This document shows positions 34,128 to 42,073 of a DNA stretch of 64,000 nucleotides, piece after piece. The position numbers were made by a program, and so were the translations under genes. The stretch lies in assembly GCF_000691145.1 (NCBI RefSeq), contig NZ_ASJC01000001.1:124001-188000 (forward strand), read 5' to 3'. Under the pieces are notes generated by a model, which did not search any database, was not told where the DNA came from, and saw nothing but the letters and a program-made list of their open reading frames with translations. This DNA is from Bacillus altitudinis 41KF2b (lineage in GTDB: Bacteria > Bacillota > Bacilli > Bacillales > Bacillaceae). The first letter of the stretch is position 1. Each line of letters begins with the position of its first letter.

Positions 34128-34583
34128 ATGAATAAAAAACAGATTGAAGGACTCATTCACAATTATCACTGGATGACGAAAGAGGTTCAGCGACTCCAGC
34201 GTGTTTTATATGGCACCGACATTCCTATGCGCAGCTGGGGCGTTGCTCAATACGGCATCGAGGCAACCTTACCGAAAGGGAGCAAAGGAAAAAGTCAAGC
34301 TGAATTGCGTGACATGGATATGAGGGAAGAAAGATTGTTTAAACGTCTTCGTGAATTTGAAGAGCGTGTATATGCAATAGAGGCAGCAGCAAGTAAAATC
34401 GAAGGAGAAAAGAACCGTGTGGTCTATGACTGCATGATGGAAGGTATGAGTTATCGTGCCATTGGGCTTCACTTGGGCCTGTCTCGTGAAAAGGTCCGTC
34501 AGATGAAAGATAATATCATCGACCAATTATGCCAATATTGCCACTTTGTGCACTTGTTGAAAGAGGAAAAATCCGTAGTGTAA
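34128..34583 (+). CDS. Phage late-gene regulator-like protein (sigma-factor-like, ArpU/Xpf type)
   Basis: 151 aa: an N-terminal helical half (QIEGLIHNYHWMTKEVQRLQRVLYG) and a C-terminal sigma-4-like helix-turn-helix MEGMSYRAIGLHLGLSREKVRQMK. Proteins of this type sit before the terminase genes in PBSX-like Bacillus phages and switch on late transcription. ATG at 34128 follows AAAGGAG. Intact, although the terminase genes downstream are broken. Confidence 0.8.
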   Translation: MNKKQIEGLIHNYHWMTKEVQRLQRVLYGTDIPMRSWGVAQYGIEATLPKGSKGKSQAELRDMDMREERLFKRLREFEERVYAIEAAASKIEGEKNRVVYDCMMEGMSYRAIGLHLGLSREKVRQMKDNIIDQLCQYCHFVHLLKEEKSVV

Positions 34584-34664
34584 AATGGAAGGCAGGACGG
34601 GGAGGCGTAATATTCACGTGTCACCACAAATTAATATATTTTCACTTGCCTTGCGAGCTTGGGA

Positions 34665-34741
34665 TTCGTTCGACAAATTTCGTAGACTCCTCAACTTTAT
34701 CAATCTTATCCGATAATGATATTGAGGAGTGAGTAGAGTTG
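34665..34741 (+). promoter_or_regulatory. Leader hairpin that can mask the ribosome site of the 34739 gene
   Basis: ACTCCTCAA (34686-34694) is perfectly complementary to TTGAGGAGT (34722-34730), and the right arm contains the GAGGAGT ribosome site of the next gene. The leader begins with TTCGTTCGACAAATT, repeated at 35245-35259 before the following gene. Confidence 0.5.
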
Positions 34742-35242
34742 GGTAAAAAAAAGAAACACGCAAAAAAAAATAAAATACGAAGTGAAAAAATAAAAAAAAT
34801 AGATGATGAAATTTACTCAAAAAAGTTAATGGAGTTAGAAGATGTCATCTACACTTACCGAAATGAGGAATTACTTTCTTATTTTTTTGAAGAGTTTAAA
34901 CAAGGTAAAGCAAAGAAAGATTATATAAAAAGTGTCTCATCACTCTCTGATTTAAACATTGAATGTCTAGAATTCGCAATAGCAAGATTTACTCAAATTG
35001 ATAATAATTTATCTCCTGACAGAAGGTATCTAAATGTAATTATGCCTTTATTCGTAGCATTTCTTGTAATGCTTTCTAGATTAAGTGAAGTAATAAATTT
35101 TTTTGGTATTCTCCTTACAGGCGGTACGCTTTTTTATTTTCTATTTTTCCTTAATAAGGACAGAAAGAACAGAGGTTATGCAAATGCCATGTTAATAACA
35201 TTTGAGCAAGTCCACGCTAGGAAACAGAAAGAAAAAGAGTGA
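34739..35242 (+). CDS. Two-TM membrane protein of unknown function
   Basis: 167 aa from TTG at 34739 with GAGGAGT 8 bp upstream. A very basic N-terminus (GKKKKHAKKNKIRSEKIKK) and an acidic-helical middle precede two hydrophobic helices near residues 101-120 and 124-142, then a short basic tail. No family recognised. The ribosome site lies in a hairpin. AT-rich compared with the core chromosome. Confidence 0.68.
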   Translation: MGKKKKHAKKNKIRSEKIKKIDDEIYSKKLMELEDVIYTYRNEELLSYFFEEFKQGKAKKDYIKSVSSLSDLNIECLEFAIARFTQIDNNLSPDRRYLNVIMPLFVAFLVMLSRLSEVINFFGILLTGGTLFYFLFFLNKDRKNRGYANAMLITFEQVHARKQKEKE

Positions 35243-35315
35243 ATTTCGTTCGACAAATTATGCGAATAGTTCCATGTGTTCGCTTTCTGCCGATAAAAAG
35301 GTGGGAGGTGAAAAA

Positions 35316-35717
35316 ATGGAATATGTTGAGATCTTTAAAAATCATTTTCAAAATTTCATAACGGACACAAATTATGACTATTATGAGATTATGGCTAAAG
35401 GAGTTTATGAATTTATTGAGGGAGATGAAATTAAATTTATTTATTCTAAAAACCCCTTCAATATCAATAGTGCCGAACATTATTTCTTCTTAGAATCTGG
35501 TTTACTCATTGCCAAACAAAAAGAGGAACGATTCGCTTTGGATTTCTATAAGAGTAGGATTGTTAAAAAAAATCTTACTTTTAGTGGAAGAAGAGAAGCT
35601 AATTTGACTTTTACTTTTGAGAACGGTGAAAAGATTGAATTTGATTCAAAAGATTGTAATGAAGCTCATGAATTCAACTATGCTAAATCAATTAAAGAAC
35701 TTTACAAACTAATTTAA
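35316..35717 (+). CDS. Hypothetical soluble protein, accessory gene
   Basis: 133 aa, acidic, no TM. It begins MEYVEIFKNHFQNFITDTNYDYYE and contains EHYFFLESGLLIAKQKEERFAL and a beta-rich C-terminal half (NLTFTFENGEKIEFDS), suggesting a PH-like or other small beta fold. ATG at 35316 follows GGTGGGAGGTG. I do not recognise it. It is preceded by the second copy of the TTCGTTCGACAAATT leader and followed by a terminator. Confidence 0.7.
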   Translation: MEYVEIFKNHFQNFITDTNYDYYEIMAKGVYEFIEGDEIKFIYSKNPFNINSAEHYFFLESGLLIAKQKEERFALDFYKSRIVKKNLTFSGRREANLTFTFENGEKIEFDSKDCNEAHEFNYAKSIKELYKLI

Positions 35718-35738
35718 GCACCCTTCGGGGTGTTTTTT
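35718..35738 (+). terminator. Terminator after the 133-aa gene
   Basis: CACCC-ttcg-GGGTG tetraloop hairpin with TTTTTT. Confidence 0.9.
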
Positions 35739-35832
35739 GTAAACTGCTTCCGATAATTCTTTACACCAAGCATCGGCTTAAAGGTAGAGTGCGGCGGCAG
35801 TTTAGAGTGAACAAATTAAAGGAGTGAATGAC

Positions 35833-36000
35833 ATGACAACGGAACCGCCTTTAGGTGTTATTCCTAAGTGGTTACATGATGAACGTAGAACAGAAGATAT
35901 AGCAGCAGCTATTGAACGAAGAATATCAGCAAGGTCAGAAATTACTCTTGAGTGGTTTGAAGAGTACAACAACCTCATCAAGCACCAAGTAAAAAAATAA
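35833..36000 (+). CDS. Small phage protein upstream of terminase
   Basis: 55 aa, MTTEPPLGVIPKWLHDERR...EEYNNLIKHQVKK. AAAGGAGTG precedes the ATG. Similar short frames directly before terminase small subunits are common in Bacillus prophages. Function unknown. Confidence 0.75.
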   Translation: MTTEPPLGVIPKWLHDERRTEDIAAAIERRISARSEITLEWFEEYNNLIKHQVKK

Positions 36001-36047
36001 AGATCCCGAAACAAACGCAATCAGAAGGAGGCGGAAGGTGAATGTAA

Positions 36048-36716
36048 ATGGAATCGAAGCACATTCAGGCGGAGAAAGATTACGTCAAAGGTATGAAATA
36101 CAAGGACCTTGCCGAGAAATACGGGGTGTCGATCAACACCATAAAATCATGGAAAAAGCGGCATGGTTGGGAAAGAAAAAAGGGTGCACCCAAAAGAAAA
36201 AGTGTGCACACAAAAAAGGGTGGTCAACCCGGTAACGTTAATGCGTTAGGTAATAGCGGGGGAGCAGCACCAATAAGAAACCAAAACGCAAAGACGCATG
36301 GATTTCATTCAAAGCACATGCCAGCAGAAGCGTTTGAGATCATGCAGGACATTCAGGAGTTTTCACCTGTTGATTTACTTTGGGAACAAATACAAATCCA
36401 GTTCACAGCAATTGTGCGGGCACAGAAAATAATGTTCGTTGAAAGCAAAGACGAAATGATTAAAGAGCTGAAAAAAGCACGGTATGTTTTTCATGAGGGT
36501 GACCTTGAAGAAAAAGAAACTGAAGAAGAAGAATACGAATTTCAATTCGCTTGGGATCGTCATGCTACATTCCTAAACGCTCAATCTAGGGCAATGTCTG
36601 AGCTTAGGGGCTTAATAAAGCAATTCGACAACATAGCCCATGAGACAGACGAAAGCCGGCTTAAACTGGAGCAGATGCGTCGGTGTCATGTGGATAGAAG
36701 AGCTTGCAGAATTTAA
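36048..36716 (+). CDS. Terminase small subunit (XtmA-like), C-terminus altered by a deletion
   Basis: 222 aa; the N-terminal helix-turn-helix [31 protein letters not shown] is the DNA-binding domain of PBSX-type small terminase. [18 protein letters not shown] is the usual linker. After [11 protein letters not shown] (about 36676) the sequence jumps into terminase large-subunit DNA in another frame, so the last 10 or so residues ([12 protein letters not shown]) are not native. ATG at 36048 after GGAGGCGGAAGG. Probably non-functional in the absence of the large subunit. Confidence 0.82.
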   Translation: MESKHIQAEKDYVKGMKYKDLAEKYGVSINTIKSWKKRHGWERKKGAPKRKSVHTKKGGQPGNVNALGNSGGAAPIRNQNAKTHGFHSKHMPAEAFEIMQDIQEFSPVDLLWEQIQIQFTAIVRAQKIMFVESKDEMIKELKKARYVFHEGDLEEKETEEEEYEFQFAWDRHATFLNAQSRAMSELRGLIKQFDNIAHETDESRLKLEQMRRCHVDRRACRI

Positions 36717-37533
36717 GTCAGATGAGGAAGTAAGCACCATCATGAACTCCGTTCTACGTGAAGAACTAACACACAAAATAAAGACAGAGAACCCACGTAA
36801 ACGAGCAGGGAAGTTTGATTATACGTTCTATTACACTTATAACCCGCCAAAGTGTAAGCAAAATTGGGTTAACAAGAAGTATGAAACGTCTTTCCCTGCC
36901 GATAACACATACATTCATCACTCAACATACCTAGACAACCCTCATCTATCAAAAGCGTTTATTAATGAGGCTGAAGAAACTAAAGCCAAAAACGAAAAGA
37001 AGTATAGATGGGAATATCTTGGGGAAGCGATCGGAACTGGCGTTGTTCCATTCGATAACCTTCAAATCAAGAAAGGCAGCATAACTGATGATATGCTCCG
37101 CTCCTTTGACAATATACGTCAAGGCGTTGACTTTGGTTATGGTCCAGACCCGCTTGCTTTCGTCAGATGGCATTATGACAAGAAGCGAAGCAAAATATAT
37201 GTACTTGATGAATTATATGATCACAAAGTTTCTAACAGAGAACTAGCAAAGTGGATTAAATCAAAAGGCTATGAAAGCAATGAGATTACAGCCGATAGCG
37301 CTGAACCAAAAAGTATAGCCGAGCTTAAAAAGGAACACGGCATTAGAAGGGTTTCAGGAGCAAAGAAAGGCCCTGACTCGGTTCAATATGGTGAGGAATG
37401 GCTTGGTGATTTAGATGAAATAGTCATTGATCCATTGAGAACACCAAATTTAGCCCGTGAATTTGAGAACATTGATTATCAAACAGATAAAGACGGCAAC
37501 CCTAAACCACGTCTTGAGGATAAGATTAATTAA
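36677..37533 (+). pseudogene. Terminase large subunit (XtmB-like), N-terminal ATPase half deleted and 3' truncated
   Basis: The frame matches a PBSX-type large terminase from its Walker B strand onward: [57 protein letters not shown] (nuclease Asp), EITADSAEPKSIAELK. The Walker A half is missing, cut out between the small subunit and this point. The frame ends LEDKIN just before the expected last nuclease Asp region. No start codon of its own. Confidence 0.85.
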
Positions 37534-37673
37534 TTTGTCTTTTTGGCCAATATCATCAACAACTACTTTGTAATCTTCAATCTATTCCAATTTCTTTTTT
37601 CTTTCATTCACTATAAACACCTCCATGTTCAAGTATTTCTAAAGAGAGGTGCCTATATGTAATTGATGGCAAT

Positions 37674-37698
37674 AAAAAAGACCTTCAAACCAAGGCCA
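37674..37698 (-). terminator. Terminator of the secreted-protein operon
   Basis: On the minus strand GGCCTT-ggtttg-AAGGTC followed by TTTTTT, 1 bp past the 107-aa gene's stop. Confidence 0.75.
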
Positions 37699-38022
37699 TT
37701 AATTGAATTTCTTTTTTAATCCATCCATCATATCTGCATCATAAAAAGATTGTAAAAGCTCGTCCACATTGATTTTTTTATCCTTCTTGCTTAGAAATTG
37801 ATCAATGATCTTTTCATATTCTTCTCTAGTGTTTCCTTCAATATCTGAAAGGTTTAATTCTTCACCGAAGTGTCTAATGAACGCTATCTTTGTTATATCA
37901 TATGCCTTTTTGTTTTCTTCTTCACAGGTGCAAAATGCTCCTGAGAGAGTGATGAGGAATTGAACGTCTTCATCGTCTAAACCATTGGCTTTTTGGAACT
38001 GAATGAATTGATTTTGTGACAT
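37699..38022 (-). CDS. Hypothetical cytosolic partner of the secreted 181-aa protein
   Basis: 107 aa, acidic, helical: MSQNQFIQFQKANGLDDEDVQFL...CTCEEENKKAYDITKIAF...DELLQSFYDADMMDGLKKKFN. No signal peptide or TM. It follows the secreted protein's gene by 21 bp, has its own AAAGGATGG ribosome site, and ends at a terminator, so the two form an operon. An immunity or regulatory role is only an inference from this layout. No family recognised. Confidence 0.7.
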   Translation of the reverse strand: MSQNQFIQFQKANGLDDEDVQFLITLSGAFCTCEEENKKAYDITKIAFIRHFGEELNLSDIEGNTREEYEKIIDQFLSKKDKKINVDELLQSFYDADMMDGLKKKFN

Positions 38023-38043
38023 ATATAGTCACCATCCTTTTAT

Positions 38044-38589
38044 CTAAAGTATAAGTAAATCAGCAGTGAGAACGATGTATTCAACAACAAGTCCGATTGT
38101 ATCAGCTACACCTGAGTCTATATGTTTTTTAAGCTCTGCAGAAACAACCTTTCGAGCCCTACCAGCTGCATTTTTTGGAGTATCAATAATTTTTTCTAAT
38201 TCTTTAATGATCTTGTTTGCATTTTTGACAGTACCATTTACAGCTTCCTTTCCAAAACGTTGCTGTAAAACCCATTTTGCCCAGTCGTTATTCACTAAGC
38301 CTTTAATTACTTTGATTGCTGCCTTAATAGCCGCACCCTTAGGGCCATTTGTAGTAGCAAGTGGATCATTGTTAGCATTCTCAATAGCTTTAAATGCTTG
38401 AAGCAAGGCTTCTTGTTTTTCTAATGGTAAATCTCTTAAAGCAAGTTGTTTTTGTAGCTCAGTAGGATTGAAAGTTACTGCCAAATCTTCTTTCTGTTCG
38501 ATCTTTTCTGCTGCATACGTAGCTGTTGTGGGAATGAAAACTGCTGCTGATATGAGAACTAGCAACATCTTAACAAAAAACTTTTTCAT
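38044..38589 (-). CDS. Secreted protein of unknown function (toxin/bacteriocin-like candidate)
   Basis: 181 aa. The signal peptide MKKFFVKMLLVLISAAVFIP...YAA gives a predicted cleavage near residue 27. The mature part is Ala/Lys-rich and helical (GPKGAAIKAAIKVIKGLVN, ANKIIKELEKIIDT) and ends in a hydrophobic stretch (TIGLVVEYIVLTADLLIL). AGGAAG precedes the ATG. Not a phage structural protein; likely a cargo gene. It recalls exported bacteriocin precursors in layout, but I cannot match it to a known family. Confidence 0.72.
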   Translation of the reverse strand: MKKFFVKMLLVLISAAVFIPTTATYAAEKIEQKEDLAVTFNPTELQKQLALRDLPLEKQEALLQAFKAIENANNDPLATTNGPKGAAIKAAIKVIKGLVNNDWAKWVLQQRFGKEAVNGTVKNANKIIKELEKIIDTPKNAAGRARKVVSAELKKHIDSGVADTIGLVVEYIVLTADLLIL

Positions 38590-38906
38590 TGGAATACTTC
38601 CTTTCTAATCATTTTTCAATAGTGAGGATATCACAGAAAGGAATTTATTGTTTGGGGAATAAATAACTAACGGCAAACAACCTATCAAGCCAAAAAGCAA
38701 ATAACAAGTCAATACTAATGGTGAAAGAAAATTATATAGTCTCGTCTTACGTTTGCCATTATATGTAAATAGGGGTGGTGAGTAAAAGTCAGTGTAGAAG
38801 AAGATAATTATAAAACAAAAAAGCCCTTTATAGAGGGCAATTAAAATGGTTTAATTGTTTTAAAATGAGGTATTAAAATAATAAAAAAAACTGGAGATGA
38901 AACTGT
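38590..38906. other. Intergenic stretch between two accessory genes
   Basis: Upstream regions of the divergent secreted-protein gene and the 64-aa phage gene. Holds a minus-strand terminator, GCCCT...AGGGC followed by TTTTTT (38815-38840), probably for the SLATT-TIR transcript reading from the right. No other gene seen. Confidence 0.5.
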
Positions 38907-39101
38907 ATGGAAAAGAAACAATTTGTAAAGAAACCTGTTGTTGTAGAAGCATATCAAATTGATAAAGAAATGGACATTGAGACATTAGAAGGCACTATGA
39001 AAGCATCGCCTGGCGATTGGATTATTAAAGGTGTACATGGTGAAATCTATCCGTGTAAGCCAGATATATTTGAAAAGACGTATAAACCATTTTATGAATA
39101 A
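38907..39101 (+). CDS. Small conserved phage protein
   Basis: 64 aa with the phage-typical [25 protein letters not shown] shortened motif (about residues 35-60) after VVVEAYQID. Proteins with this ending are widespread in Firmicutes phages; function unknown. GGAGATGA precedes the ATG. It ends directly against the convergent TIR-like gene (stops at 39101/39102). Confidence 0.8.
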   Translation: MEKKQFVKKPVVVEAYQIDKEMDIETLEGTMKASPGDWIIKGVHGEIYPCKPDIFEKTYKPFYE

Positions 39102-39506
39102 TTAAGCTTCGTCAATAGCTTTTTTGATAGCTTCTTTAGTGAAAGATTTAGCCCATTTTGCTTTAGAATTTAGAATACTTATTGGAGAAGTATTGCTGTT
39201 GTTTATTTTTACAGCAACAAGTTTCATTCCTAATTCTTTCGCTTTGTCAATTTCCCAGTCGCACCAGCTGCTTTTGTGAGTATCTTCACCAACTAAAAGC
39301 AAGAAGTATCCGCATGTATTCATGCGCCTAGATATAGCTCTTCTAATTGCTCCGGTGTCTGTTGAATTAACTGAAACATCTGTTGAACCGTCTTCAAATT
39401 GAATATCTTTAAAATTAGGTGTATTATTTTTAGACCAAGCGACAAGCATATTCTTATAAGTCTTATCATTATCGTAATCGTAGCTTATAAATATTTTTTT
39501 AGTCAT
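39102..39506 (-). CDS. TIR-like (ThsB/MTH538-type, DUF1863) domain protein
   Basis: 134 aa consisting of one TIR-like domain: KIFISYDYDNDKTYKNMLVAW (strand A and first helix), AIRRAISRRMNTCGYFLLLVGEDTH, and SSWCDWEIDKAKELGMKLVAVKI (the conserved W..WEI segment). This class includes ThsB of Thoeris, which makes a cyclic-ADP-ribose-type signal from NAD on phage infection. Here it overlaps by 8 bp a gene for a membrane SLATT protein, suggesting sensor/effector coupling. AAGGAGAAG precedes the start. Confidence 0.82.
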   Translation of the reverse strand: MTKKIFISYDYDNDKTYKNMLVAWSKNNTPNFKDIQFEDGSTDVSVNSTDTGAIRRAISRRMNTCGYFLLLVGEDTHKSSWCDWEIDKAKELGMKLVAVKINNSNTSPISILNSKAKWAKSFTKEAIKKAIDEA

Positions 39507-39969
39507 GTTTTTCTTCTCCTTTTGCTTTGTTCTGCATATTAGCCCAATTAATATTCTCTTGCGATATTATTGATTCGGTTCTCTCAACCAACAATTTAAA
39601 AATATCGCCCTCTGAGTAAACACCGGTCTTTGTGTAGTATTGATACTTTTCGTGTTTTAATGTTTCACAAATACGTCTGTATTCTATGTAATTCTCTTGG
39701 TGTTTTCCTAAGCTCAAAAATCCTTCTAACATTGTAATTATTCCACCAGCTAAGGCGATCGACAATGTAATCCATATACTATTTAACTTCGTCAAGACAC
39801 TTAGAATAGGGATAGATGGAGCTAGAATTATAATTAGGATCTTCATAACTCTGTAATTCTTTTGATGATGTAATGATTTTTTATCATACCATTCGATCTG
39901 ACCTTCTAGTCTATCTTGTATGTATTTACTTTCAGTTCCACAATCATGTTCCAAAACATTCCACCTCAA
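39499..39969 (-). CDS. SLATT-domain (DUF4231) two-TM membrane protein
   Basis: 156 aa: N-terminal helix with IQDRLEGQIEWYDKKSLHHQ, two TM helices (about 42-60 and 66-85; ILIIILAPSIPILSVL and IWITLSIALAGGIITML), then the diagnostic C-terminal part RRICETLKHEKYQYYTKTG and RTESIISQENINW. SLATT proteins are predicted pore-forming effectors of nucleotide-signal conflict systems. First gene of the pair. No canonical ribosome site is obvious (GAGGTGG lies just before the ATG). Confidence 0.82.
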   Translation of the reverse strand: MRWNVLEHDCGTESKYIQDRLEGQIEWYDKKSLHHQKNYRVMKILIIILAPSIPILSVLTKLNSIWITLSIALAGGIITMLEGFLSLGKHQENYIEYRRICETLKHEKYQYYTKTGVYSEGDIFKLLVERTESIISQENINWANMQNKAKGEEKHD

Positions 39970-40305
39970 CTTCCATTATATACAGTTAATGGATTATTTC
40001 AACAGATAAATAGACTGATAGTCCTTTTTTTAAAACTTTAAAGTCCAAAATTGAAATATCTGCCACCCTATCTGTATGATAGGAACATTATGACGGTCAC
40101 TACTATCTTTTAAAATGAGTGTATTAAGCTGCCTATAATTAGGAGGGAGCTAGACCACTATAGTTTTAAGCTACAGTGGTGGTATTATCGAGCAGCGCAG
40201 ACGAAGGAATTTTTGTTGGAATAGATTAATAATCAATCTAGAAAGAACAATCTTTTATTTAACAATTTATTCCTCCTGTCGATAATTCAGTTGAGGTGAT
40301 AGGAT
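39970..40305. other. Intergenic stretch with a stable hairpin
   Basis: Upstream of both the SLATT gene (minus) and the 179-aa gene (plus). ACCACTATAG/CTACAGTGGT (40154-40163 and 40171-40180) forms a 10-bp hairpin with one mismatch and no T-run, preceded by AGGAGGGAGC. No frame of note; a small RNA is possible but not shown. Confidence 0.4.
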
Positions 40306-40845
40306 ATGAAATGGAATCTATTTAAACGAAGTCATTTTGAGAGAAAACTAGAAGAAGAAACTGAAATTAAAAAATTTCAAAGTGAAGTATTTAACAAGAA
40401 CAACTTAAAGCGTAATTTAGCGCAAATGGATCCAACAAGTCTAAATGCTTATTTGAAATTTCATTTCCCTAAAGATGGACAAGATTACACAAATCATAGA
40501 ATTAAGGTACAAGTCGTAAGGTCATTAGATAAAGTTGATTTATCATCTGCAATTGCAAGAATGGAAAGAATAGAACACACAAATGATCAAAAAAGATATT
40601 TCTTTTTTATTGGATTTATATTCACAACAATTACTGCTTTTATAGCCCCTATTTCTAATAAAGTTGAACTCAATTCCGATGCACATTGGAAGATTTTTAT
40701 TATAGTGATATCAATTATATGTATAGCACTGTTTTTAATACAGCAACATTTTCACAAAAGTGTGTTGCATGATGATTATAATCGTTCTGATCTAGTACAT
40801 TTCAAAGAATTACTTATTCAAGCAAAAGCTGATAAAGATAGTTAA
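40306..40845 (+). CDS. Two-TM membrane protein of unknown function
   Basis: 179 aa: a long charged N-terminal half ([20 protein letters not shown]...[15 protein letters not shown]), two TM helices (about 99-117 and 130-148; [17 protein letters not shown] and [16 protein letters not shown]), and a cytosolic tail. The plan resembles SLATT-like proteins but lacks their signature. ATG follows TTGAGGTGATAGG. Divergent from the SLATT-TIR pair across 336 bp. Confidence 0.68.
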   Translation: MKWNLFKRSHFERKLEEETEIKKFQSEVFNKNNLKRNLAQMDPTSLNAYLKFHFPKDGQDYTNHRIKVQVVRSLDKVDLSSAIARMERIEHTNDQKRYFFFIGFIFTTITAFIAPISNKVELNSDAHWKIFIIVISIICIALFLIQQHFHKSVLHDDYNRSDLVHFKELLIQAKADKDS

Positions 40846-40849
40846 ACAT

Positions 40850-41371
40850 CATTACAGCGGAATAAACACATATAAGCAAGTTGCTGGTCAAGCCATATTT
40901 GAGAATGGCAGAAGGTTGAAACATGTGAAGGAGAATGATTTGGTTGTCGGGTAGTGGGGAAGGTGGTTACAAACAAATATTGAATTTTCTCAAGAGCAAG
41001 CTAGGAAATTTATAAGATCATACGAGCAGTTTGGAAATTCCACGACGTCGTGGAATTTAGACACAAATAAATTATTTGAAATGATATCATTGCCCACCTC
41101 AATAGACAGACAAGAATTAATCGATTCATCTCTCCATATCCCATCAACAGGCGAAACAAAAACTGTAGATGAAATGACTGTGAGTGAGCTGCGTGAAGTT
41201 AAGAAAGCATTAAAGGAAGCGGAACAAGATAAGAAGCGATTAGAACATGAGTTAGATGAAGCTAAGAATATGGATCACGATGAAATGATTGAAGATTTAT
41301 TATTAACCCATGTTATCATAGAAGAAAATGGATGTTGGAGGATTGTCAGCAAATGCTCAAATCAAAGTTAG
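40850..41371 (+). pseudogene. DUF3102-type phage protein, broken
   Basis: In-frame remnants read [29 protein letters not shown], then TAG (40952-40954), then [34 protein letters not shown] and [20 protein letters not shown] plus a coiled coil. The family normally has GEW where the stop occurs, so a nonsense change is likely. One base also seems lost at about 40859-40862 (ITAE|INTYK). A 96-aa open piece remains from 41081. Confidence 0.75.
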
Positions 41372-41577
41372 TTGTTTGGACGTTTATCGTTGTGACTGGA
41401 TTCTATATGCTCATAAGTATATGGAACATTGCTATATTTCCAGATAAGACATGGACAGATTACGCAGGACAGATTTTGATTGTCATTTTTGGAAGTATGG
41501 TGAATGGTTTAATCGCTGCATTCTTTATGTACGCAGCAGCTATGTTAGTGAAATATATTAATGGTGATAAAGCATAA
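41353..41577 (+). CDS. Small two-TM phage-type membrane protein
   Basis: 74 aa: [20 protein letters not shown]...PDKTW, then [27 protein letters not shown] and KYINGDKA. Two membrane helices. ATG at 41353 follows TTGGAGGAT at a long spacing; ATG at 41332 is the alternative. It overlaps the end of the broken DUF3102 gene. Function unknown. Confidence 0.6.
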   Translation: MLKSKLVVWTFIVVTGFYMLISIWNIAIFPDKTWTDYAGQILIVIFGSMVNGLIAAFFMYAAAMLVKYINGDKA

Positions 41578-42073
41578 ATTTGTAGACAGGGAGATGTTAC
41601 CATATGAATTGATTGAGCATTTGAGTCACAGTGGTATCACAAGAAATGTTTTTACTAATAAGAATCACTCAGTATAAGGTAGGAAACAAAATCGAATGAA
41701 CCTTTATGTACCAGGGGTTAGGACAATTATTTAGAATGTGTTAGAATTAGTCAGAAAACGTGTCTCGTCCTTGACAGGGTAGAGGTCGCTGGTTCGAGCC
41801 CAATCGGAATCATCGTTGAAACCCTTGCCTAGCAAGGGTTTTTTGTTTTTTTGACAACGAATTTTTGTTCTGTTTCTTTTGATTGGGGACGAATTGGGAA
41901 CGAACTTTATCCATTAGATTGTTTCTCAGTATTTTTAGAATCAAAAAATCCCTTTTCCATACAGATCACACACTTTTAATAGTATCAGCATATCCAGTTT
42001 AAGAGGTTACTTACAAAATATTTAGAACTTTTTAGTAAGAATCCTCAGAAATGTAATACGGTTTTAAGTATTT
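41578..42073. other. Gene-free island end and junction
   Basis: Contains the right attachment repeat and its terminator copy. Past it, a GGGGACGAATTGGGAACGAA stretch (41885-41904) may be leftover element arm. I see no gene between 41578 and 42073. Confidence 0.5.
41769..41825. repeat. Right attachment repeat (attR-type) of the island
   Basis: Repeats the 3' half of tRNA-Val and 13 bases beyond with two mismatches to 32365-32421 (A for G at 41803, C for T at 41814). Only the tRNA 3' part is present, so this copy is not a functional tRNA. Confidence 0.9.

Larger units (their letters stand above)
32365..41825. mobile_element. Decayed prophage / integrative element in tRNA-Val
   Basis: About 9.4 kb bounded by the 57-bp direct repeats, with a tyrosine integrase remnant next to the left repeat, phage late-gene remnants (regulator, terminase subunits) and accessory genes. 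Several genes are broken (integrase, terminase, DUF3102-type), so the element is probably fixed. AT-richer than the flanks, with different codon use in the accessory genes. Confidence 0.88.

Noticed and set aside
34700-35760. Recurring CCGATAA motifs as possible sigma-D promoters in the island
   Set aside because: None has TAAA at the required 15-bp distance; treated as part of the leader elements.
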